NCBI GenBank assembly: GCA_024279675.1
Contig: JAJRRG010000106.1
Span: forward strand, 1-35,008
DNA: 35,008 nt
Direction of reading: 5' to 3'
Source: Alphaproteobacteria bacterium
Lineage (GTDB): Bacteria > Pseudomonadota > Alphaproteobacteria > Rhizobiales > Devosiaceae
The position numbers were made by a program, and so were the translations under genes. Positions 1 to 9,421 of this stretch are shown here, piece by piece (position 1 is the first letter of the stretch; each line of letters starts with the position of its first letter). Under the pieces are notes generated by a model. That model was not told the origin of the DNA. It was given only the letters and a program-made list of their open reading frames with translations, and made no database searches.

Positions 1-1
1 A

Positions 2-922
2 ATGTTGCTTATTCGTCGGTTTGAGGAAAAGGCCGGGCAAATGTATGGCATGGGCCTCATTGGCGGATTTTGTCACTTGTATATCGGTCAGGAAGCTGTG
101 GTTACCGGCATCAATATGGCCGCTAGGCCTGAGGATGCATCTATCACCTCCTACCGAGATCATGGGCATATGCTTGCAGTTGGTATCGACCCCAAGGGTG
201 TGATGGCAGAATTGACTGGGCGCGCCGACGGCCTCTCAAAGGGCAAGGGTGGCTCCATGCACATGTTCTCTACAGAAAAGAGATTCTACGGGGGCAATGG
301 TATTGTGGGGGCGCAAGTTTCCTTGGGAACTGGCTTGGCCTTCGCCGCCAAATATCGCGGTGAGAACACTGTTTCGCTCACCTATTTTGGCGATGGTGCT
401 TCTAACCAGGGCCAGGTCTATGAGAGTTTTAACATGGCAAAACTTTGGGACTTGCCAGTCGTTTATATTATCGAGAATAACAAATATGCCATGGGCACAT
501 CTCTGGAACGCTCCTCAGCGGTTACGGACCTTTCCAACCGTGGCGCGAGTTTTAATATCCCCGGCGAAAAGGTTGACGGAATGGACGTGCGCTATGTACG
601 CGATGCGGCAGAACGCGCCATCAACCATGCGAGTTCAGGCAAGGGGCCCTATATTTTGGAGATGAATACCTATCGCTATCGCGGCCACTCCATGTCTGAC
701 CCGGCAAAGTACCGCTCCAAGGACGAGGTTCAAACCATGCGCAGTGAGCACGATCCCATTGAGCAGGTCAAACAGCGCATCTTGGACAAAAAATATGGCA
801 CGGCTGACGAGTTAAAACTCATTGAAAAAGATGTGCGTGCCATTGTTACCGAAGCCGCCGATTTTGGCACAAATTCACCAGAGCCGGATGCATCCGAGCT
901 TTGGACAGATATAACCGTTTAA
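2..922 (+). CDS. pdhA: Pyruvate dehydrogenase E1 component subunit alpha (5' end truncated by window edge)
   Basis: ORF 306 aa; RRFEEKAGQMYGMGLIGGFCHLYIGQEAV and TPP-binding GDGASNQGQVYESFNMAKLWDLPVVYIIENN motifs; followed by pdhB and pdhC. Confidence 0.95.
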   Translation: MLLIRRFEEKAGQMYGMGLIGGFCHLYIGQEAVVTGINMAARPEDASITSYRDHGHMLAVGIDPKGVMAELTGRADGLSKGKGGSMHMFSTEKRFYGGNGIVGAQVSLGTGLAFAAKYRGENTVSLTYFGDGASNQGQVYESFNMAKLWDLPVVYIIENNKYAMGTSLERSSAVTDLSNRGASFNIPGEKVDGMDVRYVRDAAERAINHASSGKGPYILEMNTYRYRGHSMSDPAKYRSKDEVQTMRSEHDPIEQVKQRILDKKYGTADELKLIEKDVRAIVTEAADFGTNSPEPDASELWTDITV

Positions 923-938
923 GTAGGGAAGCGACATT

Positions 939-2342
939 ATGCCAACAGATATTTTAATGCCCGCCCTGTCACCCACTATGGAAGAGGGTAATCTGGCCAA
1001 ATGGCTGGTTAAAGAAGGTCAAAGCGTAGCGCCCGGCGATGTGATTTGCGAAATCGAAACCGATAAAGCCACTATGGAAGTAGAAGCCGTCGACGAAGGC
1101 ACAATCGGCAAAATTCTAGTTGCTGAAGGAACAGAAGGCGTTGCGGTTAATTCGGTAATTGCAATTTTGCTTGGTGAGGGCGAAGACGCGAGCGCCGTAA
1201 CTGAGAGTGCTTCATCGCCTGTACCGGCACCTGCCGCAACTAACGCCCCTGAGCCTGCAAATGTTGCAAAAATTGAGGCGTCTCCAACTGTTATTGAAGC
1301 AAGTGCAGCCCCTAAGTTTTCCCCAGCTGCGGACCCAGATTTACCACCTGATGTTGAAATGGTTGAAATGACCGTGCGCCAAGCGCTCAACGAGGCCATG
1401 GCCGAGGAAATGCGCGCCGACGAAGATGTGTTTTTGATGGGGGAAGAGGTGGCTCAATATCAGGGTGCCTATAAAATTTCCCAAGGGTTGTTGGATGAAT
1501 TTGGCGAGAAACGGGTGATTGATACTCCCATCACCGAGCATGGTTTTACCGGTATTGCCGTGGGCGCGGCCTTTGCGGGTCTTAAGCCAATTGTTGAATT
1601 TATGACCTTTAACTTTGCCATGCAGGCGATTGATCAGATCATAAACTCCGCCGCTAAACAGCTTTATATGTCGGGCGGACAGGTGCATGCACCCATCGTA
1701 TTTCGTGGGGCCAATGGTGCCGCGTCGCGCGTGGGGGCACAGCATAGTCAGGATTTCACCGCGTGGTATGCACAGGTGCCGGGTCTCACAGTTATCGCGC
1801 CCTATAGTGCGGCAGACTGTAAAGGCCTACTCAAGGCGGCCATACGCTCCAAAAACCCGGTGGTATTCCTTGAAAACGAACTGATGTATGGCGTAAGTTT
1901 CGATGTGCCAAAAATGGATGATTTTGTACTTCCCATTGGCAAGGCGCGGACCGTACGTGAGGGCGCAGACGTGACCATCGTTTCGTTCTCCATTGGTATG
2001 AAGTATGCAACGGAAGCGACGGAAAGATTGGTCGCCGAAGGCGTTGATGTGGAACTGATTGATTTGCGCACAATCCGGCCCATGGATTTTGAAACGGTGC
2101 TGAATTCGGTCAAGAAAACCGGGCGTTGCGTGGTTGTTGAAGAGGGTTGGCCACAATTCTCGGTTGGCTCAGAGCTTTCCGCCAGGTTGATGGAAGCCGC
2201 CTTTGATTATCTGGACGCACCTGTCACCCGTATCGCTGGCAAGGACGTACCCATGCCCTATGCGGCAAATCTTGAAAAATTAGCCCTGCCCAATGTTGAC
2301 GAAGTCATCGCGGCGGTTAACGCTGTGACCTACAGGTCGTAA
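939..2342 (+). CDS. pdhB: Pyruvate dehydrogenase E1 component subunit beta with N-terminal lipoyl domain
   Basis: 467 aa; lipoyl motif [17 protein letters not shown] followed by transketolase-type E1 beta domain ([30 protein letters not shown]). Confidence 0.96.
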   Translation: MPTDILMPALSPTMEEGNLAKWLVKEGQSVAPGDVICEIETDKATMEVEAVDEGTIGKILVAEGTEGVAVNSVIAILLGEGEDASAVTESASSPVPAPAATNAPEPANVAKIEASPTVIEASAAPKFSPAADPDLPPDVEMVEMTVRQALNEAMAEEMRADEDVFLMGEEVAQYQGAYKISQGLLDEFGEKRVIDTPITEHGFTGIAVGAAFAGLKPIVEFMTFNFAMQAIDQIINSAAKQLYMSGGQVHAPIVFRGANGAASRVGAQHSQDFTAWYAQVPGLTVIAPYSAADCKGLLKAAIRSKNPVVFLENELMYGVSFDVPKMDDFVLPIGKARTVREGADVTIVSFSIGMKYATEATERLVAEGVDVELIDLRTIRPMDFETVLNSVKKTGRCVVVEEGWPQFSVGSELSARLMEAAFDYLDAPVTRIAGKDVPMPYAANLEKLALPNVDEVIAAVNAVTYRS

Positions 2343-2356
2343 AGGGAAAACACGCC

Positions 2357-3691
2357 ATGCCCATTAACATCACCATGCCAGCCCTTTCCCCCACCATGGA
2401 AGAGGGCATCCTCGCCAAATGGCACGTCAAGGAAGGCGATTCTGTTGTTGCCGGTGACGTCATTTGTGAGATCGAAACCGACAAAGCCACCATGGAAGTG
2501 GAAGCGGTAGATGAGGGAACGATCGGCAAAATTCTGGTCGCGGATGGTACCGAAAATGTCGCGGTTAATTCTGTAATCGCGATTTTGTTGGAGGAGGGGG
2601 AAAGCGCTGATGATATTGGTGCAACCGCCGCCGTACCAGCACCAGTTAAAGCTGCACCTACTGAGGCCACAACTGCCAAATCAGAACCAGTCAAACAAGA
2701 ACCCGCCAAAGCGACACCCGTTGCACCCACAACGAAGGCAATCGCAACCGCAACATCCAATACCGGCGCACGCACTTTTGCCTCGCCCTTGGCCCGACGT
2801 TTGGCCAAAGAAGCCAATATTGATGTCGCGGCACTAAACGGTTCTGGCCCCAAAGGTCGGGTCGTCAAAGCTGATATTGAGGTGGCGATCCGCGATGGTG
2901 TACCCACCAAACCCAGCACGAACAAAGCTACAACTGCTCTGGCAAGCGGCATGGGCGCCGCCGATGTTCTTGCTCTTTATGAGGAAGGCACCTATGAGGC
3001 GCGCCCCAATGATGGCATGCGCACAGTTGTTGCCGCGCGCCTGACCGAGTCCAAACAAACCGTACCGCATTTTTATCTCACAATTGATTGCAATTTGGAC
3101 AATTTGCTGGCCGCACGGACGAATATCAACGCCTCGGCCCTCAAAAACAAAGAGGGCAAACCTGCCTTCAAGCTCTCGGTCAATGATTTCATTGTCAAAG
3201 CATGGGCCCTAGCCTTGCAACAGGTTCCCGACGCCAATGCCACATGGGCCGGGGACTCCATCCTTTATCACAAGTCCTCAGACGTGGCGATTGCGGTTGC
3301 TGTGCCCGGCGGACTGTTTACCCCGGTTGTGCGCGCCGCAGAAACCAAATCCCTCAAACAAATATCGGATGAGGTACGCGATTACGCGACCCGTGCAAAA
3401 ACCAAAAAGCTTGCCCCCCATGAATATCAGGGTGGTTCAAGTTCCATTTCCAATCTGGGCATGTACGGCATTAAACAATTCTCTGCTGTTATCAATCCGC
3501 CCCATGGAACAATTTTGGCCGTTGGGGCCGGGGCCGAGCAGGTCATTGCCGTTAAGGGCGAAATTAAAACAGCCACCATTATGTCGGTTACGCTTTCCTG
3601 CGATCACCGGTCTGTGGATGGGGCGCTGGGGGCAACGGCCCTCAACGCATTTAGGGCCATGATTGAAAACCCAGTAATGATGTTGGCGTAA
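2357..3691 (+). CDS. pdhC: Dihydrolipoamide acetyltransferase (E2) of pyruvate dehydrogenase
   Basis: 444 aa; lipoyl domain, Ala/Pro linker, peripheral subunit-binding domain ([34 protein letters not shown]), catalytic [12 protein letters not shown]. Confidence 0.96.
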   Translation: MPINITMPALSPTMEEGILAKWHVKEGDSVVAGDVICEIETDKATMEVEAVDEGTIGKILVADGTENVAVNSVIAILLEEGESADDIGATAAVPAPVKAAPTEATTAKSEPVKQEPAKATPVAPTTKAIATATSNTGARTFASPLARRLAKEANIDVAALNGSGPKGRVVKADIEVAIRDGVPTKPSTNKATTALASGMGAADVLALYEEGTYEARPNDGMRTVVAARLTESKQTVPHFYLTIDCNLDNLLAARTNINASALKNKEGKPAFKLSVNDFIVKAWALALQQVPDANATWAGDSILYHKSSDVAIAVAVPGGLFTPVVRAAETKSLKQISDEVRDYATRAKTKKLAPHEYQGGSSSISNLGMYGIKQFSAVINPPHGTILAVGAGAEQVIAVKGEIKTATIMSVTLSCDHRSVDGALGATALNAFRAMIENPVMMLA

Positions 3692-3694
3692 AAA

Positions 3695-4351
3695 ATGATA
3701 GAGGCAAAAACGGTTCTTTGTTACGGCGATAGTTTGACATGGGGCGACATGCCAAATGGTGTGCGCCACAGGTTTGAAGATCGTTGGCCCAGTGTACTCA
3801 ATGTAGAAGTGGGTCTTGATAGGGTACGCGTTATCAACGAAAGCCTTGGCGGGCGCACGACTATTTTTGACGATTATGCAGTCGCTGCAAACCGTAATGG
3901 CGCGCAGATATTACCGACTATTCTTGAAAGCCACGCCCCCCTTGATCTGATAATCTTCATGCTCGGTACAAACGACTTAAAAAATTACATGTGTGGCAAT
4001 GTAACCGCCATTGCGCGCGGTATGGGCAGACTGGTAGAAATTGTCAAAAACCACCAATATTATTTGGATATTGCGGCACCCGAAATTCTGATTGTTTCAC
4101 CGCCCCATTGTGTTGAGACTGACGAGCCCGTGTTAGCCAGCATCTTTGAAGGCGCAATAGAAAAAAGCGCCGAATTTGCAGAAAAATATAAAATGGTTGC
4201 CGAGCAATATGGTTGCGCATTTTTTGACGCCGCAACGATTGCAAATGCATCACCTGTTGACGGGGTACACCTGGACGCACAAAATACCCGCGCTATCGGT
4301 AAAAACTTAGCACCAATTGTTGCAAAGATATTGAAATTGAATAATAAGTGA
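3695..4351 (+). CDS. SGNH/GDSL hydrolase family protein (arylesterase-like)
   Basis: 218 aa; CYGDSLTWG block I, GGRTT, GTNDLK block III, DGVHLD block V. Confidence 0.85.
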   Translation: MIEAKTVLCYGDSLTWGDMPNGVRHRFEDRWPSVLNVEVGLDRVRVINESLGGRTTIFDDYAVAANRNGAQILPTILESHAPLDLIIFMLGTNDLKNYMCGNVTAIARGMGRLVEIVKNHQYYLDIAAPEILIVSPPHCVETDEPVLASIFEGAIEKSAEFAEKYKMVAEQYGCAFFDAATIANASPVDGVHLDAQNTRAIGKNLAPIVAKILKLNNK

Positions 4352-4409
4352 CTACTTACTCACTTATGGCACTGGATGTCAGATCATCGTAAATTAAGGA
4401 ACTTAAAAT

Positions 4410-4649
4410 ATGGCCAACACACCCCACGAACTTCATGAAGAATTCCCAAATCGGGCCGATAAAATTCACGAACTTAAAACCAGCAACACCCATTTTTCTA
4501 AGCTCTATGATGAGTATCATGAAATAAATCGCAAGGTGCACACGGCTGAAACTGACATCAAACCCACATCTGACGAACACTTGGCTGATTTACGTAAAGA
4601 ACGACTTTCCCTAAAAGACCAACTTTTTGCCATGCTGACCGCCGACTAA
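4410..4649 (+). CDS. YdcH/DUF465 family small coiled-coil protein
   Basis: 79 aa; HELHEEFPNRADKIHELKTSNTHFSKLYDEYHEINRKVHTAE pattern typical of the DUF465 family. Confidence 0.8.
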   Translation: MANTPHELHEEFPNRADKIHELKTSNTHFSKLYDEYHEINRKVHTAETDIKPTSDEHLADLRKERLSLKDQLFAMLTAD

Positions 4650-4673
4650 CTTCGCCAACATTATGACCTGCCA

Positions 4674-4723
4674 GGGTCCTTTGAAAACAGGGCCCTTTGA
4701 AAACGGGGTCCTTTATAAAAACG
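4674..4723 (+). repeat. Three tandem copies of a 16-18 bp unit (GGGTCCTTTGAAAACA / GGGCCCTTTGAAAACG / GGGTCCTTTATAAAAACG)
   Basis: Read directly in the ydcH-lpdA intergenic gap. Confidence 0.85.
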
Positions 4724-4743
4724 ACGATTAAGGAACTATCTCA

Positions 4744-6183
4744 ATGCCCAATACATATGATTTAATCGTACTTGGATCTGGCCCTGGCGGGTATATTGCA
4801 GCCATTCGCGCTGCTCAACTGGGACTAAAAACCGCAATTGTAGAGCGTGAACATATGGGGGGCATTTGCCTGAATTGGGGCTGTATCCCCACCAAAGCGC
4901 TATTGCGTTCGGCTGAAATATTTTCACACATGGCCCACGCCAAGGATTTTGGTCTTAAGGTCGAAAAATTTAGCGCAGATATTGAAGCTGTTGTTAATCG
5001 TTCCCGTGGTGTCACCAAGCAAATGTCTGGCGGCATCGGGTTTCTGATGAAAAAAAACAAGATTGATGTGATTTGGGGTGAGGGGACCATCACCAAACCC
5101 GGCGAGATCGTCGTCACAGAAACCAAAAAGGCCATCGTAGAGCCACAAAATCCCAAACCCCGTGGCGTATTACCCACAGGCACCTACAAGGCAAAAAATA
5201 TCATTATCGCGACAGGCGCTCGCCCGCGTGTCTTGCCCGGCATTGAACCGGACGGCGAAAAAATATGGACATATTTTGAAGCCATGAAACCCAAAACCAT
5301 GCCAAAATCCATGCTGGTAATGGGCTCGGGTGCCATTGGCATTGAGTTTGCCTCGTTTTATCGCGCCATGGGCACCGAGGTGACGGTTGTGGATCTTCTA
5401 CCCCAGATCATGCCCGTAGAAGATGCAGAAATCTCCGCGATTGCCCGCAAGCGCCTTGAAAAGCGTGGGCTAAAAATTCTAACCGATACCAAAGTGTCAA
5501 AAATTGAGAAAACCAAAACCGGGATCACCGCGCACCTGTTGTTAAAGAATGGCAAAAGCGAAAAGATTGCAGCTGATGTTGTTATTTCCGCCGTTGGGGT
5601 GCAGGGCAATGTGGAAAATATTGGCCTTGAAAAGCTTGGCGTGAAAACCGAACGCGGCACCATTGTCGTTGACGGGCATGGCCGCACCACTGTAGCGGGT
5701 GTCTTTGCAATTGGCGACGTTGCCGGTGCGCCAATGCTGGCCCACAAAGCTGAACATGAGGCTGTAATCTGCGTTGAAACCATCGCCGGACAAACCGTGC
5801 ACGGCCTGGATAAATCAAAAATCCCCGGCTGCACCTATTGCGATCCGCAAGTGGCAAGCGTTGGCATGACCGAAGCCAAAGCAAAAGAAGCCGGACACAA
5901 AATCAAAGTTGGGCGCTTTCCCTTCGTCGCTAATGGCAAAGCCGTGGCGCTCGGGGAAACGGATGGTATGGTAAAAACTATTTTTGATGCAAAAACCGGC
6001 GAACTCCTTGGCGCCCATATGGTGGGGCCAGAAGTGACAGAATTGATCCAAGGCTTTGTAGTTGCTATGAATTTAGAAACCACGGAGGAAGAATTGATGC
6101 ATACAATATTCCCCCATCCAACACTTTCTGAAACAATGAAGGAGAGTGTACTTGACGCGTACGACAAGGCACTCAATATGTAA
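4744..6183 (+). CDS. lpdA: Dihydrolipoyl dehydrogenase (E3)
   Basis: 479 aa; FAD GSGPGGYIAAIRAAQLG, redox-active GGICLNWGCIPTKALL, C-terminal HPHPTLSE-type motif (IFPHPTLSETMKE). Confidence 0.96.
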   Translation: MPNTYDLIVLGSGPGGYIAAIRAAQLGLKTAIVEREHMGGICLNWGCIPTKALLRSAEIFSHMAHAKDFGLKVEKFSADIEAVVNRSRGVTKQMSGGIGFLMKKNKIDVIWGEGTITKPGEIVVTETKKAIVEPQNPKPRGVLPTGTYKAKNIIIATGARPRVLPGIEPDGEKIWTYFEAMKPKTMPKSMLVMGSGAIGIEFASFYRAMGTEVTVVDLLPQIMPVEDAEISAIARKRLEKRGLKILTDTKVSKIEKTKTGITAHLLLKNGKSEKIAADVVISAVGVQGNVENIGLEKLGVKTERGTIVVDGHGRTTVAGVFAIGDVAGAPMLAHKAEHEAVICVETIAGQTVHGLDKSKIPGCTYCDPQVASVGMTEAKAKEAGHKIKVGRFPFVANGKAVALGETDGMVKTIFDAKTGELLGAHMVGPEVTELIQGFVVAMNLETTEEELMHTIFPHPTLSETMKESVLDAYDKALNM

Positions 6184-6194
6184 GGGAGCATACT

Positions 6195-6307
6195 AGAGTG
6201 TTTTCAGGAAAAGTGGGGCCGGTTATCCGCTTCGAAAACGCGACAAAACAAAGACTTAGAGCATAGGTTTTGACTCAATCAAAACCGACAATGCTCGATC
6301 AGCTCTA
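6195..6307. repeat. Dispersed Rhizobiales-type intergenic palindromic repeat
   Basis: AGAGTGTTTTCAGGAAAAGTGGGGCCGGTTATCCGCTTCGAAAACGCGACAAAACAAAGACTTAGAGCAT followed by GGTTTTGA-ctcaa-TCAAAACC hairpin (6266-6286), GAGCAT/ATGCTC (6259-6264/6291-6296) and TAGAGC/GCTCTA. Resembles from memory the (C)GCGACAAAACAAAGACTTAGAGC family in Rhizobiales intergenic DNA. Confidence 0.65.
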
Positions 6308-6319
6308 AAGGATAATTTC

Positions 6320-6565
6320 ATGGGTTTCATTTTTGCAATAATAATTGGTGGCGTGGCGGGTATAATCGCTGATCGCCTGATGAGTGCGAATAACTCGCTT
6401 GTGCTCAACGTCATTTTGGGTGTCGCTGGTGCGGCTGTGCTAAATTTCATCCTTGGTCTGGTTTTTGGTCTGTGGGGCGGCAATATACTGTGGCAACTTT
6501 TGACCGGTATAGCTGGTGCGAGCGCCTTGATCTGGGGCTATCGCGAAATGCAACGCCGCCGTTAA
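6320..6565 (+). CDS. GlsB/YeaQ/YmgE-like small membrane protein
   Basis: 81 aa; MGFIFAIIIGGVAGIIADRLM start and Gly-rich transmembrane helices. Confidence 0.6.
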   Translation: MGFIFAIIIGGVAGIIADRLMSANNSLVLNVILGVAGAAVLNFILGLVFGLWGGNILWQLLTGIAGASALIWGYREMQRRR

Positions 6566-6591
6566 TCCGGCACCTCAGGAGCGCTATTTCT

Positions 6592-6828
6592 ATGGCAAAA
6601 AAAGTCTTTTTATGGGTATTCGGTTTGGGTGTGGCCCTTGGCACACTCCTGGGATTGGTCAATCTGATTGCACCAGACGCGGTAAGCGTGACACTGAATG
6701 AGGAAAATGTAGAAGGCATGGCTGGATTGTGGACTGCTATGTTCTCCGGCGCAATTCCCGGCTTGATTTTTGGTTTAATTGGCGCAGGTATTGCGGCCTT
6801 GTTTTCGCGCAAAAAGAAAAGCGATTAG
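6592..6828 (+). CDS. Small two-helix membrane protein of unknown function
   Basis: 78 aa from ATG 6592 (MAKKVFLWVFGLGVALGTLLGLVNLI); two hydrophobic helices, basic C-terminus RKKKSD. Confidence 0.65.
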   Translation: MAKKVFLWVFGLGVALGTLLGLVNLIAPDAVSVTLNEENVEGMAGLWTAMFSGAIPGLIFGLIGAGIAALFSRKKKSD

Positions 6829-6834
6829 ATATTT

Positions 6835-7788
6835 ATGGTTACACTGATCAATGCAACAAAACCGGCCCGTGTTCGTCACCCTGAAAAAGCCCACCGGCCT
6901 GACAGTGCCACCTTGCGCAAACCCAAATGGATACGGGTAAAAGCGCCGGGCGGACAGGTCTATCAGGAAACCAAGGACATCATCCGCGAGAATAATATTG
7001 TCACCATCTGCACTGAGGGTGGATGCCCCAATATCGGTGAATGTTTCTCAAAAAAACATGCGTCTTTTATGATCATGGGCGAGATTTGTACCCGCGCTTG
7101 TGCTTTTTGCAACGTGGCTACGGGCCGCCCCATGCCCCTTGATCCTGAAGAACCCGTCAACATCGCCAAGGGCATTGAAAAACTTGGGCTCAATCATGTG
7201 GTTATCACCTCGGTCGATCGCGATGATCTTGCGGATGGTGGTGCGCAACATTTTGTTGATGTCATAAAAGAAACCCGCGCCCGTTGCCCCAACACAACAA
7301 TTGAAGTGCTGACCCCCGATTTTTTACGCAAGGAAGGGGCAATGGAGTTAGTCGTGGCCGCCAAGCCCGATGTGTATAACCACAATATGGAAACGGTGCC
7401 CTCCAACTACCTGACCATTTGCCCCGGTTCGCGCTATTTCTATTCCCTGCGCCTGTTGCAACGGGTGAAGGAGATTGACCCCAATATGTTCACCAAATCG
7501 GGCATCATGGTGGGGCTGGGCGAAACCCGCAATGAAGTGCTGCAATTAATGGATGATCTGCGTTCGGCTGATGTTGATTTTTTAACCATCGGGCAATATT
7601 TGCAGCCAAGCAAAAAACATGCGCCCGTCAAAGACTTCATCACCCCCGAAGAATTTAAGGCCTATGAAAGCATTGCTTACTCAAAGGGTTTTCTGCTGGT
7701 TTCGGCTTCGCCCCTGACGCGCTCATCCCACCACGCGGGGGATGATTTTGCTAAACTTCGCGCGGCACGGGTGAAGAAGAACAACTAG
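6835..7788 (+). CDS. lipA: Lipoyl synthase (radical SAM)
   Basis: 317 aa; [13 protein letters not shown] auxiliary cluster motif and [10 protein letters not shown] radical SAM CxxxCxxC. Confidence 0.97.
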   Translation: MVTLINATKPARVRHPEKAHRPDSATLRKPKWIRVKAPGGQVYQETKDIIRENNIVTICTEGGCPNIGECFSKKHASFMIMGEICTRACAFCNVATGRPMPLDPEEPVNIAKGIEKLGLNHVVITSVDRDDLADGGAQHFVDVIKETRARCPNTTIEVLTPDFLRKEGAMELVVAAKPDVYNHNMETVPSNYLTICPGSRYFYSLRLLQRVKEIDPNMFTKSGIMVGLGETRNEVLQLMDDLRSADVDFLTIGQYLQPSKKHAPVKDFITPEEFKAYESIAYSKGFLLVSASPLTRSSHHAGDDFAKLRAARVKKNN

Positions 7789-7800
7789 GGCATTCTCCAA

Positions 7801-7832
7801 GGGTGGAATGCATCACTCATCGCATTCCCCCC
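7801..7832 (+). terminator. Possible lipA terminator hairpin
   Basis: GGGTGGAATGC - 10 nt loop - GCATTCCCCCC: 11-bp stem with one mismatch, followed by tcgaatttttt. Confidence 0.45.
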
Positions 7833-7843
7833 TCGAATTTTTT

Positions 7844-7860
7844 CTAGGGTCCTGACCTAG
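7844..7860. repeat. Short CTAG-bounded imperfect palindrome sharing a core with the TIR of the 18905-19174 element
   Basis: CTAGGGTCCTGACCTAG; preceded by GAATTT at 7835-7840. Shares GGTCCTGACC with the right terminus GAATTTAACAGGTCCTGACCCTAG. Confidence 0.5.
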
Positions 7861-7926
7861 ATACACCCCTTGCATTTCTATAAAATTCAAATAGTTTGCC
7901 GCTCCACACAATATCGGGCAGGGCCT

Positions 7927-8475
7927 ATGAAACGCATCGCAATCCTTGGCTGTTCCGGCTCTGGAAAGTCCACCCTTGCGGCACGTCTTGCCAAATTGGT
8001 TGACCTGCCACTTATCCATCTGGATCAACATTTTCATCGACCCGACTGGAAAGCACGCCCCCCAGAGGAGTGGGCGTACATTCACGCAGAACTCATCGCC
8101 CGTGACCGTTGGATCATTGATGGATGCTATGGGGGATCCGCCACCGCCCGTACCCAACGCGCAGACATGATTATCTGGTTCGATCTTCCAACCCATGTCT
8201 GTCTATATCGTGTGGTCAAACGCATCATAACCGGGTGTGGAAAACGCCGATTTGACGCCGCCCCGGGGTGCCGTGAACGTTTTGATCTTGAGTTTTTGCT
8301 GTACGTACTGAGTTTTCGGCGCAGAAAAGCGCCAAGATTATTGAAAATACTTGAGGACAGACCCGTAAAGACTGAACTTGTTATCATCTGCAATAATGCT
8401 GACATCGAAATGTTGCTAAGCAGGTTCAAAACGCCACGTTCCGCAAGCAAAACAAGCCCAGAAAACGCATTATGA
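7927..8475 (+). CDS. Adenylate kinase/FlaR-like P-loop NTPase (copy 1)
   Basis: ATG 7927 (MKRIAILGCSGSGKSTLAARLAKLVDLPLIHLDQHFHRPDW); Walker A GCSGSGKST. The ORF-track start at 7870 is upstream of the homology. Confidence 0.8.
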   Translation: MKRIAILGCSGSGKSTLAARLAKLVDLPLIHLDQHFHRPDWKARPPEEWAYIHAELIARDRWIIDGCYGGSATARTQRADMIIWFDLPTHVCLYRVVKRIITGCGKRRFDAAPGCRERFDLEFLLYVLSFRRRKAPRLLKILEDRPVKTELVIICNNADIEMLLSRFKTPRSASKTSPENAL

Positions 8476-8975
8476 AACGCATGGCCCTCTTGGGTGGCCC
8501 CGGTTCAGGAAAATCAACATTTGCCATCCGGCTTGCGCGGGTTTCAAACCTACCACTTGTCCATATTGATGAGGAATTCTGGCTGCCCGGCTGGACAGAA
8601 CCGAGTAAACAGGAATGGACGCGAAAACATTCAGCACTCATCGCGCAGGATTCGTGGATTTTGGACGGCGGCATGCTGCGCACCGGGGAAGATCGCATCG
8701 CAAGGTGCGATTTGGTGGTGCTGTTCGATGTACCCACGCACATTTGCCTATATCGTGTGATCAAGCGAATTGTGAGAAATTATGGCAAGGAACGCGAGGG
8801 CGTAGCCACCGGTTGCCCAGAAAAACTTGATCTGAATTTCCTAAATTATGTATATCATTACAGAGCAAACCACACAGATTTGCGCCCCTTTATCCTAAAA
8901 CATTTGCCCAGTAATTCGGAGCTTGTAATCGTGCGTAACAATGCCGATATTGAAAGCCTATTAAACAGGTTCTGA
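8472..8975 (+). CDS. Adenylate kinase/FlaR-like P-loop NTPase (copy 2, tandem paralogue)
   Basis: 167 aa; MKRMALLGGPGSGKSTFAIRLARVSNLPLVHIDEEFWLPGW; ATGA overlap with copy 1; shares THxCLYRVxKRI and ELVIxxNNADIExLLxRF with copy 1. Confidence 0.82.
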   Translation: MKRMALLGGPGSGKSTFAIRLARVSNLPLVHIDEEFWLPGWTEPSKQEWTRKHSALIAQDSWILDGGMLRTGEDRIARCDLVVLFDVPTHICLYRVIKRIVRNYGKEREGVATGCPEKLDLNFLNYVYHYRANHTDLRPFILKHLPSNSELVIVRNNADIESLLNRF

Positions 8976-8980
8976 TCCCA

Positions 8981-9421
8981 ATGCCTCAATTGAAGTTTTC
9001 CCGCACTGTTCCATTTTCAGCTGCGCAAATGTTAGCGCTCGTCGGGGATCTCAACACATACCCTGACTTTGTGCCCAATTGCTCGGACATGGAACTCAGC
9101 GCCGAAGAGGGCAGTCCCTTATCCTCCTGTGATGCGCGTATGCATGTAAGTTTTGGCCCCATCAATCAGAGCTATACCAGCGAAGTCACCATCGACCATG
9201 ACGCCATGAGCGTGTTTGCCACGTCAACGGACAATCCTTTTGACTATCTGGATAGCACGTGGGTTTTTACTCCCACGGATAAAGGATGCACGATAAAGTT
9301 CGAGATAGATTTTAGCTTTTCAAACCGTTTGATTGCTGCGGTCGCAGAACCGGCCTTTGCCAATATTCAGGTGGAAATTCTTGATGCCTTCATCGCCGAA
9401 GCCAAGCGCCGCTATTCCTGA
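8981..9421 (+). CDS. RatA/COQ10-like SRPBCC (START) family protein
   Basis: 146 aa; FSAAQMLALVGDLNTYPDFVPNCSDMEL and FEIDFSFSNRLIAAVAEPAF motifs; adjacent to cinA. Confidence 0.85.
   Translation: MPQLKFSRTVPFSAAQMLALVGDLNTYPDFVPNCSDMELSAEEGSPLSSCDARMHVSFGPINQSYTSEVTIDHDAMSVFATSTDNPFDYLDSTWVFTPTDKGCTIKFEIDFSFSNRLIAAVAEPAFANIQVEILDAFIAEAKRRYS

Noticed and set aside
1019-1399. Antisense ORFs within pdhB/pdhC and other genes (e.g. 1019-1399 -, 2317-2952 -, 5358-5834 -, 18416-18850 -, 22728-23261 -)
   Set aside because: They overlap strongly supported genes on the opposite strand, show no recognisable domain, and look like shadow ORFs of codon bias.
4344-4367. ATAAGTGA-N8-TCACTTAT hairpin at the SGNH hydrolase stop codon
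   Set aside because: AT-rich weak stem with no U tract; too weak to call a terminator.
8962-8982. TTAAACAGGTTCTGATCCCAA resembles the right terminus of the 18905 element (about 16 of 21 positions), suggesting a flanking TIR remnant for the kinase pair
   Set aside because: It encodes the conserved LLNRF-stop end of kinase copy 2, and copy 1 ends similarly with LLSRF, so the similarity is better explained by protein conservation and chance.
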